This document shows, in pieces, positions 9,210 to 18,076 of a stretch of DNA of 64,000 nt. Made by a program: the position numbers and the translations under genes. The notes below the pieces were generated by a model. That model worked only from the letters and a program-made list of their open reading frames with translations. It ran no database searches and was not told the origin of the DNA. Origin of the DNA: Okeania sp034190295 (lineage in GTDB: Bacteria > Cyanobacteriota > Cyanobacteriia > Cyanobacteriales > Microcoleaceae); the NCBI GenBank assembly GCA_034190295.1, contig JAXHSW010000008.1:1-64000 (forward strand), read 5' to 3'. Position 1 is the stretch's first letter; every line of letters begins with the position of its first letter.

Positions 9210-10118
9210 TCACACCGATGCTAGCGGATTTGATATAAACTCCTCCACTCGCTCCCAAACTCGATCTAATAAACCTGGTGCTGCTGCATCAAACCATTCA
9301 ATTTCTGGATATGCTCGAAACCAAGTCCGTTGTCGCTTGGCAAACTGACGAGTATGTAAAACTGTTGCATCTATTGCTTCAGTTAAAATAATATCTCCTG
9401 CCAAATATTGTTTCATCTCTGCATAACCTAATGTATCTAACAATGGCAACTCCGCACCATATTTTTCACACAAAAATTTGACTTCTTCCACTAACCCAAC
9501 TTCCAGCATTTTATTAGTCCGATGACGAATACGATCGCCCAAAACTTCCACCTCACAATCTAATCCTATTTGCAAAATTGGATAATTTGGTGGGTTTTCT
9601 CCCTGCTGTTGAGAAATGGGTTTCCCACTCACATAAAAAACTTCCAATGCTCGCAACGTTCGTACTGCATCATTAGGATGGATTTTATCAGCAGCAATCC
9701 CATCAACTTGTTGTAACATTTCGTAACATTGTTTTTGACCTAAATCTGCTAATTGCGATCGCAACTTTTCATTAGGCCCAACTCTAGGAATCTTTAAACC
9801 TTTAACCACTGCCTTAATATATAGACCCGTACCCCCCACTAATAAACTCGGAGATGCCACATCAGTTTTACTAATTAAACCTTGTGCCCGTTCCTGATAT
9901 TCTGCTAGAGTTAAAATCTCGGTGGGTTCACAAATATCTATTAAGTAATGAGGTACTAATTCCCGTTCTGTTGTAGTTGGTTTTGCCGTTCCAATGTTAA
10001 AATATTTATACACTTGACGAGAATCTGCACTAATAATCGCCGATCCTAATATCTGGGCTAAATCCAAAGCTAATCCAGATTTACCTGTAGCAGTAGGCCC
10101 ACAAATAGTAATTAACAT
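9210..10118 (-). CDS. miaA: tRNA dimethylallyltransferase MiaA
   Basis: MiaA transfers a dimethylallyl group to A37 of tRNAs that read codons beginning with U. The product begins MLITICGPTATGKS, a P-loop (GPTATGKS) with the conserved DSRQVYKYFNIGTAKP block next. It also has HYLIDI, the GGTGLYIKA motif and the C-terminal RQFAKRQRTWFR block, all typical. Length is about 302 aa. The start chosen is ATG at 10118. A TTG at 10124 in the same frame lies 10 nt after GGAAGG and is an alternative start adding two residues. The gene sits directly behind the ABC-exporter relic, whose stop overlaps the TTG, so the two were probably cotranscribed. The last residues run to a repeat-rich stretch. Confidence 0.95.
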   Translation of the reverse strand: MLITICGPTATGKSGLALDLAQILGSAIISADSRQVYKYFNIGTAKPTTTERELVPHYLIDICEPTEILTLAEYQERAQGLISKTDVASPSLLVGGTGLYIKAVVKGLKIPRVGPNEKLRSQLADLGQKQCYEMLQQVDGIAADKIHPNDAVRTLRALEVFYVSGKPISQQQGENPPNYPILQIGLDCEVEVLGDRIRHRTNKMLEVGLVEEVKFLCEKYGAELPLLDTLGYAEMKQYLAGDIILTEAIDATVLHTRQFAKRQRTWFRAYPEIEWFDAAAPGLLDRVWERVEEFISNPLASV

Positions 10119-10120
10119 TA

Positions 10121-11735
10121 TCAACCAGTTTGAACCTTCCAGAGGTTAGCATAAACTTCCCCATTTGTCAAGAACTCTTCATGCTGTCCGAATTCTATTA
10201 TTTTACCCTTTTCCATAACGTAGATACAATCGGCATTGCGGATAGTAGATAGACGGTGGGCGATCGCTATTGTTGTCCGATGTTGAGTAATCCGTTCGAG
10301 CGATCGCTGAATAGATACTTCTGTTTCGTTATCCACTGTGGAAGTTGCTTCATCCAAAATCAAAATAGGATTCTTCAAAACAGCTCTGGCAATAGCTATG
10401 CGTTGTCGCTGTCCTCCTGACAGTTTCTGCCCCCTTTCGCCCACTATTGTCCGATCGCCTTCTGGCAGTTGCACAATATAATCGTGAGCTTCTGCCACTG
10501 TCGCTGCCTCAATTATCTCTGCCTTCGTCGCCTCAAAACAGCCGTAGACAATATTTTCTGCCACTGTGCCGTGAAATAAGAATAAGTCCTGACTCACGAA
10601 CCCAATACAGCGACGTAAATCCTTTAGTTCCAACTTTTGTAATTCGATGCCATCTAATAAGATACTACCCGATTGTGCTTTGTAGAAACGCAGCATAAGT
10701 TTAACTAAAGTGCTTTTGCCCGAACCTGTAGAACCAACGATGCCAATAGTTTTTCCAGTTTGCACTTTCACAGAGAAATTTTCCAGCAGCGGGGGGCGAT
10801 CGCGATAACCAAAAGTAACCTGGGAAAATTCTACTTTCCCAACCACTTTGTTGACTGGTAAAGATATTTCTCCTTCAGGAGTCGTTACTGGTGTATCAAG
10901 CAGATTCATAACTCTGGCTGTGGATGCCATTGCCCGTTCGTAGAGGTCAAGAACATTTCCCATGATTACCAAAGGCAATAATACTTGTTGCGCTAGTAAT
11001 ATTAACGTACTGTAGATTCCCACTGACAGTCTTCCTTCCACCACCTCCATCCCGCCAAAGATAAGAATGCCTTTCAAGAATGCGCGAATGCGCGAATGCG
11101 CGAATTACCTCTCCTTGAAAACGGATAGGATTGACTAATCATGAAATTTTTTTCTTTTTTCTCCATGAATGGAGAGGCTTTAAACCTTAATTGTTCGGTA
11201 AAAGAGAGCATTATAATTAGACGAACTAGAGGTATAAAAGCCGCCGACACAGCGATCGCCCGTTCGTTACTTTCCCGATCGGCTTTGCTTTCTGCTGCTA
11301 CACGATCGGCTTCGTAATCTTCGGCAGTAAAGCTTTTGATAGTGGTCATCCCCGTCAAATTATTTATCGACCGACCGTTAAGTAAATCTACCTTTTCCCT
11401 CACTTCTGAGTAACGTGGAGCTAAACCGCGCTGAAAAGCAATAGATACAAACCCGACTAGAGGCATGAGCACTATTGCCATCCAAGCAACGCTTGGGGCT
11501 AAACTATGAAAAGTTATCATCACAAAGATAATCGTTATCGTTACCTGGAGTATTTGATTGATTCCGACATCTAAAAAGCGCTCTAGTTGGTTGATATCGT
11601 CGCTGAGAACGGACATCAACCCCCGGTGCTGCGGTCTTTAAAAAATTCCATTTCCATTTGCTGCAAGTGTTTGTAACTATCTAAGCGCAAGTCATCTTCT
11701 ATTCTCTGGGACAGATTCCGCCACAACCTCGCAAT
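10121..11735 (-). pseudogene. ABC exporter (permease-ATPase half-transporter), disrupted
   Basis: Three pieces of one gene can be read. The 5' piece (about 11735-11620) gives LWRNLSQRIEDDLRLDSYKH...FFKDRSTGG. At the run of five C (11620-11624) the frame shifts and continues as LMSVLSDDINQLERFLD (to about 11205). After a 130-bp R1 element (11073-11202) the frame resumes as GILIFGGMEVVEGRLSVG and runs through the ATPase domain with Walker A GSTGSGKST, signature LSGGQ and Walker B ILILDEATS. One extra base in the C-run and removal of R1 would restore a continuous MsbA/LipA-like export protein. The first transmembrane helices are absent; other sequence begins upstream of about 11735. The ATPase piece alone could still be expressed but lacks its membrane domain. 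The substrate is unknown. Confidence 0.85.
11073..11202. mobile_element. R1 element inserted in the ABC exporter gene
   Basis: TTCAA, three GAATGCGC units, core ATTACCTCTCCTTGAAA to TTAATTGTTCGGTAA. The core is almost identical to the copy at 47576-47741. Here the insertion can be dated relative to a gene because exporter sequence resumes on both sides. I see no clean target duplication. Confidence 0.85.
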
Positions 11736-11855
11736 GTAATTGTTGCTCCCGAGTTAGATCGGCAACGCTTCAAGCATTCAGTCTTAAAAGTCAAGGCGAT
11801 CGTAGAACAAGATTCTCAATTGGAAGCTCTGCTCGACCAAAGGGGAGACAAATAG
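11730..11855 (+). pseudogene. Gene remnant, C-terminal 41 codons
   Basis: The frame RNVIVAPELDRQRFKHSVLK...LEALLDQRGDK ends at a TAG and has strongly coding-like composition, but no start. It abuts the point where exporter homology on the other strand stops. It looks like the surviving end of a gene whose front was lost at this joint. I do not recognise the family. Confidence 0.35.
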
Positions 11856-11923
11856 CACACCCTGCCAGATGAAATTGATAAAAAAAATATCATTTCGGCA
11901 ACTTTCATTTATTCAATAATAGT

Positions 11924-12094
11924 ATGACAGAGGTGGAATTGGTACGGAAATATGCTCCTTTTGACACCATAATTTCAAGTCAAGTTTTTCCTCATGTGAC
12001 ATTTGACTTTGTCCAGGGAGCGCGATCGGCCTTCTACTCCTTGTTAAAATCAGAAGGAATCTTAGCAGTAGTAATATATCTGGGTCGGGATTAA
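11924..12094 (+). CDS. Possible small hypothetical protein (56 aa)
   Basis: ATG at 11924 opens a 56-codon frame (MTEVELVRKYAPFDTIISSQ...LAVVIYLGRD) with a balanced hydrophobic pattern and a HIP1-like GCGCGATCGG inside. It has no clear Shine-Dalgarno and no recognised family. It may be a fragment belonging to the same decayed locus as the remnant just upstream. Confidence 0.3.
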   Translation: MTEVELVRKYAPFDTIISSQVFPHVTFDFVQGARSAFYSLLKSEGILAVVIYLGRD

Positions 12095-12926
12095 TACTCT
12101 GAAATCGGGGTATAATGTAAAGAATTAGAATAGGTAAATAATCTTGCTTAGGTACTTAGAATATTAAGACTAAAACTACACAGCAGATTTCATATTAGTC
12201 TAGTACAGCTATCACAGGCAAGATGTTTGTGCGACAAAGGTTTATATTCCCTGTTTAGAGAGCAGCATCAAGGGAATTATCTCATTGTTGATGGCTTACA
12301 TATCTAAGATCAAAGCATTGACTGATATTGGTTGTAGCATTTTTTTGTCTAAAAAAGTGTCAGGTTTTCGGTGGAAATAGCTGCATAAAGCTAGTATTTT
12401 GGGACGATTATGGCAAAAAAATCACTCTTACAATTTTTCCGACTACCTCCTCTATAAATCCCATTTCTCCTGAATCGGTCCTCCTGAGTTCCCCTCCACG
12501 GTCGGGGCCAGCGGGTGGGTAGACTCCTAACCTCACTCATAAGACTTTTGAGCGCAAACCCTATTTATACACTTGACGAGAATCTGCACTCATATAGCAA
12601 TGTGCGCTGGCTTATGTACAAATTACAGGAACTGTCCAATAACTAAAAGTCTCATATTATCAGCAATTTATTCCTCCTTCCGGAGCTGTTGCCTATTGCC
12701 TGTTCCCTGCGCACAGCGCTATAATTGCCGTCCCTAATCTCTCGGCCAAATCTAAATTTCAACTTTTAATTTTAGTTTTCTCAAAAAATCTCTTCTTCCC
12801 TTCAATCCAAAATCAAAAACATAAAATCAATAATCAGGTACATACCCTAAATAAATTTATCCTCAGAATAGCCCAGAGTCGCTTTTAAGGCTTTTATGTT
12901 ATAATTTAGTAGAACTTTATCATTTT
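12095..12926. other. Intergenic with a 29-bp copy of miaA sequence
   Basis: No gene is supported. Positions 12562-12590 match 10003-10031 inside miaA perfectly in the same orientation (TATTTATACACTTGACGAGA and 9 more bases). A TATAAT hexamer at 12900-12905 is a candidate -10 for gyrB, without a convincing -35. Confidence 0.6.
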
Positions 12927-12971
12927 TTGACAAAAGTTGGGATTAAAGCCATTATTAGGAGGGATATTGCT

Positions 12972-15900
12972 ATGGCCAGCAGCGATTATGGCGCTGAACA
13001 AATACAAGTTCTCGAAGGTCTCGAAGCGGTACGCAAACGACCAGGTATGTACATCGGTACCACAGGACCTCGGGGACTACATCATCTAATCTACGAAGTT
13101 GTTGATAACTCTATCGATGAGGCGCTAGCTGGTTATTGCACCCACATCGAAGTCGATCTGAATGAAGATGGTTCTGTGAGAGTTACAGATGATGGCCGGG
13201 GAATTCCGGTGGATACCCATTCTAAAACAGGTAAGTCAGCTTTAGAAACAGTTATGACTGTTCTCCACGCTGGAGGTAAATTTGGTGGTGGTAGTTATAA
13301 AGTTTCTGGTGGATTACACGGAGTGGGGGTTTCTGTGGTCAACGCTCTGTCAGAGTGGGTAGAGGTAACGGTTTGGCGCGATAAAAAGACACATATACAA
13401 CGTTATGAGCGTGGCAAACCTACTGGAGACCTGCAATCTAAATCTAATAAAGAAAAGCGCACGGGTACATCAGTACACTTTCTCCCCGATGAACAAATTT
13501 TCAGTACAGGTATAGAGTTTGACTACAATACTATTGTTGGTCGTCTGCGAGAACTAGCATATTTGAATGCAGGTGTCAAGATTACGATAACAGACCACCG
13601 CCTGGAATTAATCAAAAGTGATGAACCACGAATTGAATCTTATTGTTATGAGGGTGGGATTAAGGAATATGTTGTCTACATGAACCGGGAAAAGCAACCT
13701 TTGCACGAAGAGGTAATTTTTGTACAAGGGGAAAAGAATGATGTACAAGTAGAAGTTGCTTTGCAATGGTGTGTTGATGCTTTTAGTGATAATGTTCTCG
13801 GTTTTGCCAATAATATTCGGACTATTGATGGTGGTACTCATTTGGAAGGGTTAAAAACTGTTTTAACCAGAACAATGAATGGTATTGCTCGTAAGCGGAA
13901 TAAACTCAAAGAAGGTGAGTCTAATTTGGGTGGTGAAAATGTTCGGGAAGGTTTGACGGCAGTTATTTCTGTAAAAGTTCCTGAACCAGAATTTGAAGGT
14001 CAAACAAAGACCAAGTTGGGCAATACTGAAGTTAGAGGTATTGTTGACTCTTTGGTAGGAGAAGTTTTAACTGAATATTTAGACTTTAATCCTCAAATTG
14101 CTGATGCAGTTTTAGAGAAGGCTATTCAAGCTTTTAAAGCAGCAGAAGCAGCTCGTCGAGCGAGGGATTTAGTTAGGAGAAAATCAGTTTTAGAATCTTC
14201 TCCATTACCAGGAAAACTAGCCGATTGCAGCACGAAAAACCCTGAAGAATCCGAGATATACCTTGTCGAAGGCGACAGCGCCGGGGGGTGTTGGCTAAAA
14301 AATCAACAAATTGCTTTAGCTGATGGACGTAACCTGAGCTTTGGAGAAATAGTAGCTGAACAAGCTGAGGGTAAAGAACATTTTTGTTACACAATTAATG
14401 AGAGTGGATATGTCGCAATTGAAAGAATAATTAATGCGAGAATGACGAAGCAAAATGCCAGAGTTATTAAGATAACTTTGGATAATGATGAAACTCTAAT
14501 TTGTACTCCAGACCATCCTTTTATGCTCAAAGATGGTAGTTATAAACCAGCAGCTTTATTAACACCAAATGATCCTTTGATGCCTCTGTATCGAAAGTTA
14601 TCTCAAAAGACAAAAACTGGTCAGGGATTAGATGGTTATGAAATGGTTTGGAACCCTAAAAAAGAAAAGTGGATTTATACCCATTTATTGGCAGACTTTT
14701 ATAACTTGAATGCAGGAGTATATAAGTCAGGAGATGGCAACCATCGTCATCATGTTGATTTTAATAAACTCAATAATAATCCTACCAATATTCAGCGACT
14801 TCCAGCAGAGGATCACTTGGCATTGCACAGGGAACATCTTGAATTCACTTTGCATCGTCCTGATGTCAAGGAAAAAAGTCGTCAAGCTCATACAACTGAT
14901 GAATTTCGGGCGAAGATGAGCGAACGAATGCAGGAACCTGAGACGCGAGAGATTTTGTCACAACAAGCTAAAGCACAGTGGGAAGTTGATGAGTATAAGG
15001 CTTTTATGGTTCAGAAATGGCGCGAGTTTTATGATAGCAATGAAGAGTATCGTGAACAAAATCGCGAACAGTTAATGAAAGCACAGCAGGAATATTGGAG
15101 TAAAGCTGAGAACTGTCAAGCTCGAGCAGAACAAGTGCGGGATTATTTTGCTAATAACCCAGAAGCACGGGAGGCAGCTTCTGAAGTCGCAAAACAGCAA
15201 TGGCAAGATGAAGATTTGTTGGAGTGGCGACGGGAAAAAACTAAGGAACAGTGGACTCCTGAATTTCGTGCCAAGCGTCGCGAGGCATTAAATAAAACTT
15301 ACTATCGCAAGACTCTTGAGGCGTTGCATAAGGTTTATCAGAGTTCTCGTTTCATAGATTTGGAATTGTATGATATTTATCGTCGTCGCGAGAAGGATAA
15401 GTCGATGTTGAAGTTTGAGACTTTCTGCGATCGCTATTTTGGAGGAGACGAATTGTTAGCACGGGATGCTATTCGTAACTATAATCATCGGGTTGTTTCT
15501 ATCGAACCTCTGGAAGAGCGACGGGATGTTTACGACATTGAAGTTCCTAATACTCATAACTTTGCCTTAGCTAGTGGAATTTTTGTGCATAATAGTGCCA
15601 AACAAGGTCGCGATCGCCGTTTCCAAGCAATATTACCGTTGCGGGGTAAAATTATCAATATTGAAAAAACGGATGATGCTAGGATCTACAAAAATAATGA
15701 AATTCAATCAATGATTACAGCTTTAGGTCTGGGTATCAAAGGTGATGAGTTTGATGTGGCTCAACTACGCTATCATAAAGTGATTATTATGACTGACGCA
15801 GATGTTGATGGTGCCCACATCCGCACGTTGTTATTAACATTTTTCTACCGATATAAACGAGCGTTGGTTGACCAGGGTTATGTGTATATTGCTTGCCCTC

Positions 15901-16220
15901 CTTTGTATAAAGTGGAGCGGGGTCGGAATCATTACTATTGTTATAGCGATCGCGAACTCAACCAACTGGTTCAAAATGAGTTTCCGGCTAATGCAAACTA
16001 TACTATCCAACGGTTTAAAGGTCTCGGTGAAATGATGCCAGCACAACTTTGGGATACAACAATGAATCCAGAAACTCGGACTTTGAAGCAAGTAGAAATT
16101 GAAGATGCTGCGGAAGCGGATCGGATATTTACGGTATTGATGGGCGATCGGGTTGCTCCCAGGCGTGAGTTTATTGAAACTTATGGACCAAAATTGAATA
16201 TTACTGACCTGGATATTTAA
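12972..16220 (+). CDS. gyrB: DNA gyrase subunit B with an in-frame intein
   Basis: GyrB is the ATPase subunit of gyrase and introduces negative supercoils with GyrA. The start chosen is ATG 12972, preceded by TTAGGAGGG about 10 nt upstream. An in-frame TTG at 12927 has no such site. The precursor is 1082 aa. Residues 440-874 are an intein, leaving a 647-residue GyrB of normal size. The N-terminal part holds the GHKL ATPase (EVVDNSIDEA, DDGRGIPVD, GGLHGVG) and transducer. The TOPRIM motif EGDSAGG (433-439) is cut exactly before its following SAKQGRDR. DADVDGAHI and the C-terminal QRFKGLGEM block follow the intein. Without splicing the TOPRIM metal site would be broken, so splicing is expected to be essential. 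Confidence 0.97.
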   Translation: MASSDYGAEQIQVLEGLEAVRKRPGMYIGTTGPRGLHHLIYEVVDNSIDEALAGYCTHIEVDLNEDGSVRVTDDGRGIPVDTHSKTGKSALETVMTVLHAGGKFGGGSYKVSGGLHGVGVSVVNALSEWVEVTVWRDKKTHIQRYERGKPTGDLQSKSNKEKRTGTSVHFLPDEQIFSTGIEFDYNTIVGRLRELAYLNAGVKITITDHRLELIKSDEPRIESYCYEGGIKEYVVYMNREKQPLHEEVIFVQGEKNDVQVEVALQWCVDAFSDNVLGFANNIRTIDGGTHLEGLKTVLTRTMNGIARKRNKLKEGESNLGGENVREGLTAVISVKVPEPEFEGQTKTKLGNTEVRGIVDSLVGEVLTEYLDFNPQIADAVLEKAIQAFKAAEAARRARDLVRRKSVLESSPLPGKLADCSTKNPEESEIYLVEGDSAGGCWLKNQQIALADGRNLSFGEIVAEQAEGKEHFCYTINESGYVAIERIINARMTKQNARVIKITLDNDETLICTPDHPFMLKDGSYKPAALLTPNDPLMPLYRKLSQKTKTGQGLDGYEMVWNPKKEKWIYTHLLADFYNLNAGVYKSGDGNHRHHVDFNKLNNNPTNIQRLPAEDHLALHREHLEFTLHRPDVKEKSRQAHTTDEFRAKMSERMQEPETREILSQQAKAQWEVDEYKAFMVQKWREFYDSNEEYREQNREQLMKAQQEYWSKAENCQARAEQVRDYFANNPEAREAASEVAKQQWQDEDLLEWRREKTKEQWTPEFRAKRREALNKTYYRKTLEALHKVYQSSRFIDLELYDIYRRREKDKSMLKFETFCDRYFGGDELLARDAIRNYNHRVVSIEPLEERRDVYDIEVPNTHNFALASGIFVHNSAKQGRDRRFQAILPLRGKIINIEKTDDARIYKNNEIQSMITALGLGIKGDEFDVAQLRYHKVIIMTDADVDGAHIRTLLLTFFYRYKRALVDQGYVYIACPPLYKVERGRNHYYCYSDRELNQLVQNEFPANANYTIQRFKGLGEMMPAQLWDTTMNPETRTLKQVEIEDAAEADRIFTVLMGDRVAPRREFIETYGPKLNITDLDI
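14289..15593 (+). mobile_element. GyrB intein with HNH homing endonuclease
   Basis: A 435-residue intein begins at Cys (TGT 14289) and ends with His-Asn (codons at 15588-15593) before Ser of the host. Block A is CWLKNQQIALADGRNLSF, block B holds TPDHPF, block F RRDVYDIEVPNTHNFAL and block G SGIFVHN. In the middle are an HNH-type nuclease core (GNHRHHVDFNKLNNNPTNIQ, then LALHREH) and a long Gln/Glu/Arg-rich helical stretch. The size and site are those of the Synechocystis GyrB intein (known from the literature). The N-terminal CWLKNQQIA departs from the CxxGDT pattern common in inteins, which may affect splicing rate; this is inference. Confidence 0.93.
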
Positions 16221-16342
16221 TTAGGTAGGGTGGGCAAATGTGAGTTGATGTTAGATGGTATAACTCAATATTTGCTCACTCTAGAATAAAGTAGGCGATC
16301 GGCACTATAGCATTTGGCCTTGGTAAAAAGTTTTTGACAATT

Positions 16343-16472
16343 CTATTCTTCTTCATCTTCAACTTTTATTGTAGAAAGTTCTGTGGGAGATGTAGCAACT
16401 ATTCGCACTTTGCAGACGGTGCATTGTAACGGTAGTCTACTGTAATTATTTTGGTCAAAAAAACAGTGGGAG
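16343..16472 (-). pseudogene. Remnant of a small CxxC zinc-ribbon-like protein
   Basis: The frame CSHCFFDQNNYSRLPLQC, then TVCKVRIVATSP and an acidic tail EDEEE, ends at a TAG. It is open upstream to a TGA but has no start codon. Two CxxC pairs about 20 residues apart suggest a zinc ribbon. It overlaps nothing else and lies just after the DUF433 gene. Either a start was lost or the front was cut off. Family not recognised. Confidence 0.35.
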
Positions 16473-16487
16473 CATCTTGCTCCCTTG

Positions 16488-16736
16488 CTAGGTGTTTCTC
16501 ATCCTAAAACAATTTTCTAAGGGAATTTCTATTTCTTCAACACGCCAAGCAGCATAGGTTAAAGCTTCTTGAAAATCCTCCGGTTCCAAATAAGGATATG
16601 CTTTTAAAATATCTTCTGTTGAATGACCTGATGCCATCAGTCCCACTATAGTACCAACAGTGACGCGCAAACCTCGAATACAAGGTTTACCACCCATTAC
16701 TTCTGGATCTAAAGTAATTCTTTTTAATTGTTTCAT
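16488..16736 (-). CDS. DUF433 domain protein (antitoxin-like)
   Basis: The 82-aa product reads LKRITLDPEVMGGKPCIRGL...TVGTIVGLMASGHSTEDILKAYPYL, the characteristic DUF433 helix-turn-helix-like fold (DPxxxGGxPxIxGTRI pattern). DUF433 proteins usually act as antitoxins paired with DUF5615 PIN-like nucleases, but no such partner is adjacent. Instead it follows, 21 bp downstream, a RelE/ParE-type toxin relic. AGGAGAT stands 7 nt before the ATG. It is probably the last gene of the antitoxin-toxin-DUF433 run (17219 to 16488). Confidence 0.85.
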   Translation of the reverse strand: MKQLKRITLDPEVMGGKPCIRGLRVTVGTIVGLMASGHSTEDILKAYPYLEPEDFQEALTYAAWRVEEIEIPLENCFRMRNT

Positions 16737-16757
16737 TTTGTATCTCCTGTAATCGTA

Positions 16758-17018
16758 TTACCCATCCCGTTTTAAGATTTGCTCATATTCATCATGAGTT
16801 CCAATCCATACCCAAATGTAATCTTCTTAATCTTTCAAAGCTAATGCTCGGTAATTTGTTCCAATTCTAGCAGACCAAAGCTTTCCCACTTTTTTAAAAT
16901 GCAAAGAAGGATGATTTAAGTCACTTTTGAGCAATTCAAAGTTTTTTCTTGCCAGTTTTTGAATAGCTTCAGGTAACTCATTAAAACATCGCCAAAATCT
17001 TTGAGTTGTTTTATGCAA
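16758..17018 (-). pseudogene. RelE/ParE-family toxin interrupted by an in-frame stop
   Basis: The frame starts at TTG 17018, directly after the antitoxin stop, and encodes a RelE/ParE mRNA-interferase or gyrase-toxin fold: FWRCFNELPEAIQKLARKNF, LHFKKVGKLWSARIGTNYRA, then LALKD. A TAA at 16827-16829 follows. Reading straight through it gives EDYIWVWIGTHDEYEQIL and a natural stop at 16758-16760, the expected last strand and helix of the family. So one nonsense codon removes the C-terminal quarter, including the strand that normally carries active-site residues. The toxin is most likely inactive. The alternatives are a sequencing error or a real truncated form. Confidence 0.75.
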
Positions 17019-17219
17019 TTAGAGTTCCTGTAGTTTATTTTGTGCTTTTTCTATTAACGCTTCATCAATCAAAAAATCTAGTTTTCCTGAATCAGAATCA
17101 GCTTCAATTTCTTGATTCCACTGTTCCCAATCTAACTCCATCATCCATTTTCTTAAATAGGTGAAATCATCAGGAGAAAGGGACTGAATTGCTGCTTGAA
17201 TTTCTTTAACTGTAGTCAT
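17019..17219 (-). CDS. Antitoxin of the RelE/ParE-type pair
   Basis: The 66-aa acidic protein (MTTVKEIQAAIQSLSPDDFTYLRKWM...IDEALIEKAQNKLQEL) matches the pattern of small cyanobacterial antitoxins found upstream of RelE/ParE toxins. It has an N-terminal EIxxAIxxLSxxDFxxLxxW helix pair and a C-terminal DEAxxxKA region that wraps the toxin. Its stop abuts the toxin's TTG start, indicating translational coupling. CAGGAGATATA precedes the ATG. With the toxin truncated it may now be an orphan. Family inferred from pattern and context. Confidence 0.75.
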   Translation of the reverse strand: MTTVKEIQAAIQSLSPDDFTYLRKWMMELDWEQWNQEIEADSDSGKLDFLIDEALIEKAQNKLQEL

Positions 17220-17252
17220 ATCATATTATATCTCCTGTATCAGTTACCAATT

Positions 17253-17344
17253 TAGTAGGGTGTGTTAGCGGAACGAAGTGGAGCGTAACGCACCATTTTT
17301 GATGTTGTCTGGTGCGTTACGCTATCGCTAACAGCACCCTACTA
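17253..17344. repeat. Large imperfect palindrome (TAGTAGGGTG...CACCCTACTA)
   Basis: The left arm TAGTAGGGTGTGTTAGCG pairs with the right arm CGCTAACAGCACCCTACTA. GCGTAACGCACCA and TGGTGCGTTACGC form an inner stem. It is a common type of cyanobacterial intergenic palindrome, here just upstream of the antitoxin. A second, degenerate palindrome (TTGGGTTTATC...ACCCAACTTAC) follows at about 17348-17404. Confidence 0.75.
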
Positions 17345-17407
17345 AGCTTTGTTGGGTTTATCTTAACGGATAAGCTCCGCTAACACTCTCGTTCTACCCA
17401 ACTTACT

Positions 17408-18055
17408 TTATTTTGCAGAAACCTGTTCCTGCACCCAAGCGCGAAAAGTATTCATAGTTTTATTCCAACCTATAAATGGAGAGCGTTCCAAATATTCAGG
17501 AATAGCATCAGTCAAAGGCAAATCAGGAAAATGCATACTAAATTCCGACTCTACATATTCACCATTTTCCAACACATAAATTTTCAACTTACCCTTCTCA
17601 AACCTCCACAATTCAGGAACACCTAAATTTTGATAAATATTAGGATGAGTGCGAGAAGTAACGTCAATTTCCAATGCTAAATCTGGAGGCGGATCGACAG
17701 TTAAATCTATTCGTTTCTTACCTCGTACTCTTGCCTCATTTTCAATATAAAAACAGTCATCAGGTTCAATACCTTGCTGCATCAATTCATTTTTAAAAGT
17801 TGTGGAACCAAGAGGCCAAAAATCAATTTCTAACTCTTGCATCAGCACCTTTAATAAATCTGCAATAATCACTTTTGCACTTTCATCTTCTGGTAATGGT
17901 GCCATAATTTCCAAAGTGTTATTTTCATAAGCAATTCGCGAATTACGACTTTCTCCTAAGTCGGCTAAAATTCCTTCAAAATCTTGCCAACTTACATCTT
18001 TTAAGAACACTCGTTGTCCTGGAGGAACAGTTAATTGTTGGAGTTTAACCAGCAT
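17408..18055 (-). CDS. Uma2-family (DUF820) putative restriction-endonuclease-fold protein
   Basis: The 215-aa product has the Uma2 layout. SRIAYENNTLEIMAPLPEDE is followed by a PD-(D/E)XK-like core with GIEPDDCFYIEN and PPDLALEIDVTS (Asp and Glu-x-Asp metal ligands), then PELWRFEKGKLKIYVLENGEY. Uma2 proteins are very numerous in cyanobacteria. Many are thought to derive from mobile-element or conflict nucleases, but their role is not settled. GGAG lies 6 nt before the ATG. It is flanked by palindromic repeats on both sides. The catalytic residues look intact, so it may be an active nuclease. Confidence 0.88.
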   Translation of the reverse strand: MLVKLQQLTVPPGQRVFLKDVSWQDFEGILADLGESRNSRIAYENNTLEIMAPLPEDESAKVIIADLLKVLMQELEIDFWPLGSTTFKNELMQQGIEPDDCFYIENEARVRGKKRIDLTVDPPPDLALEIDVTSRTHPNIYQNLGVPELWRFEKGKLKIYVLENGEYVESEFSMHFPDLPLTDAIPEYLERSPFIGWNKTMNTFRAWVQEQVSAK

Positions 18056-18076
18056 TTTTTCTCCTTACAAAAACTA

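Noticed and set aside
12328..12522. 64-codon plus-strand frame before gyrB
   Set aside because: It ends in repeat DNA and shows no protein-like pattern or ribosome site.
13608..16091. Small frames on either strand inside gyrB
   Set aside because: They are shadows of the gyrB/intein reading frame.
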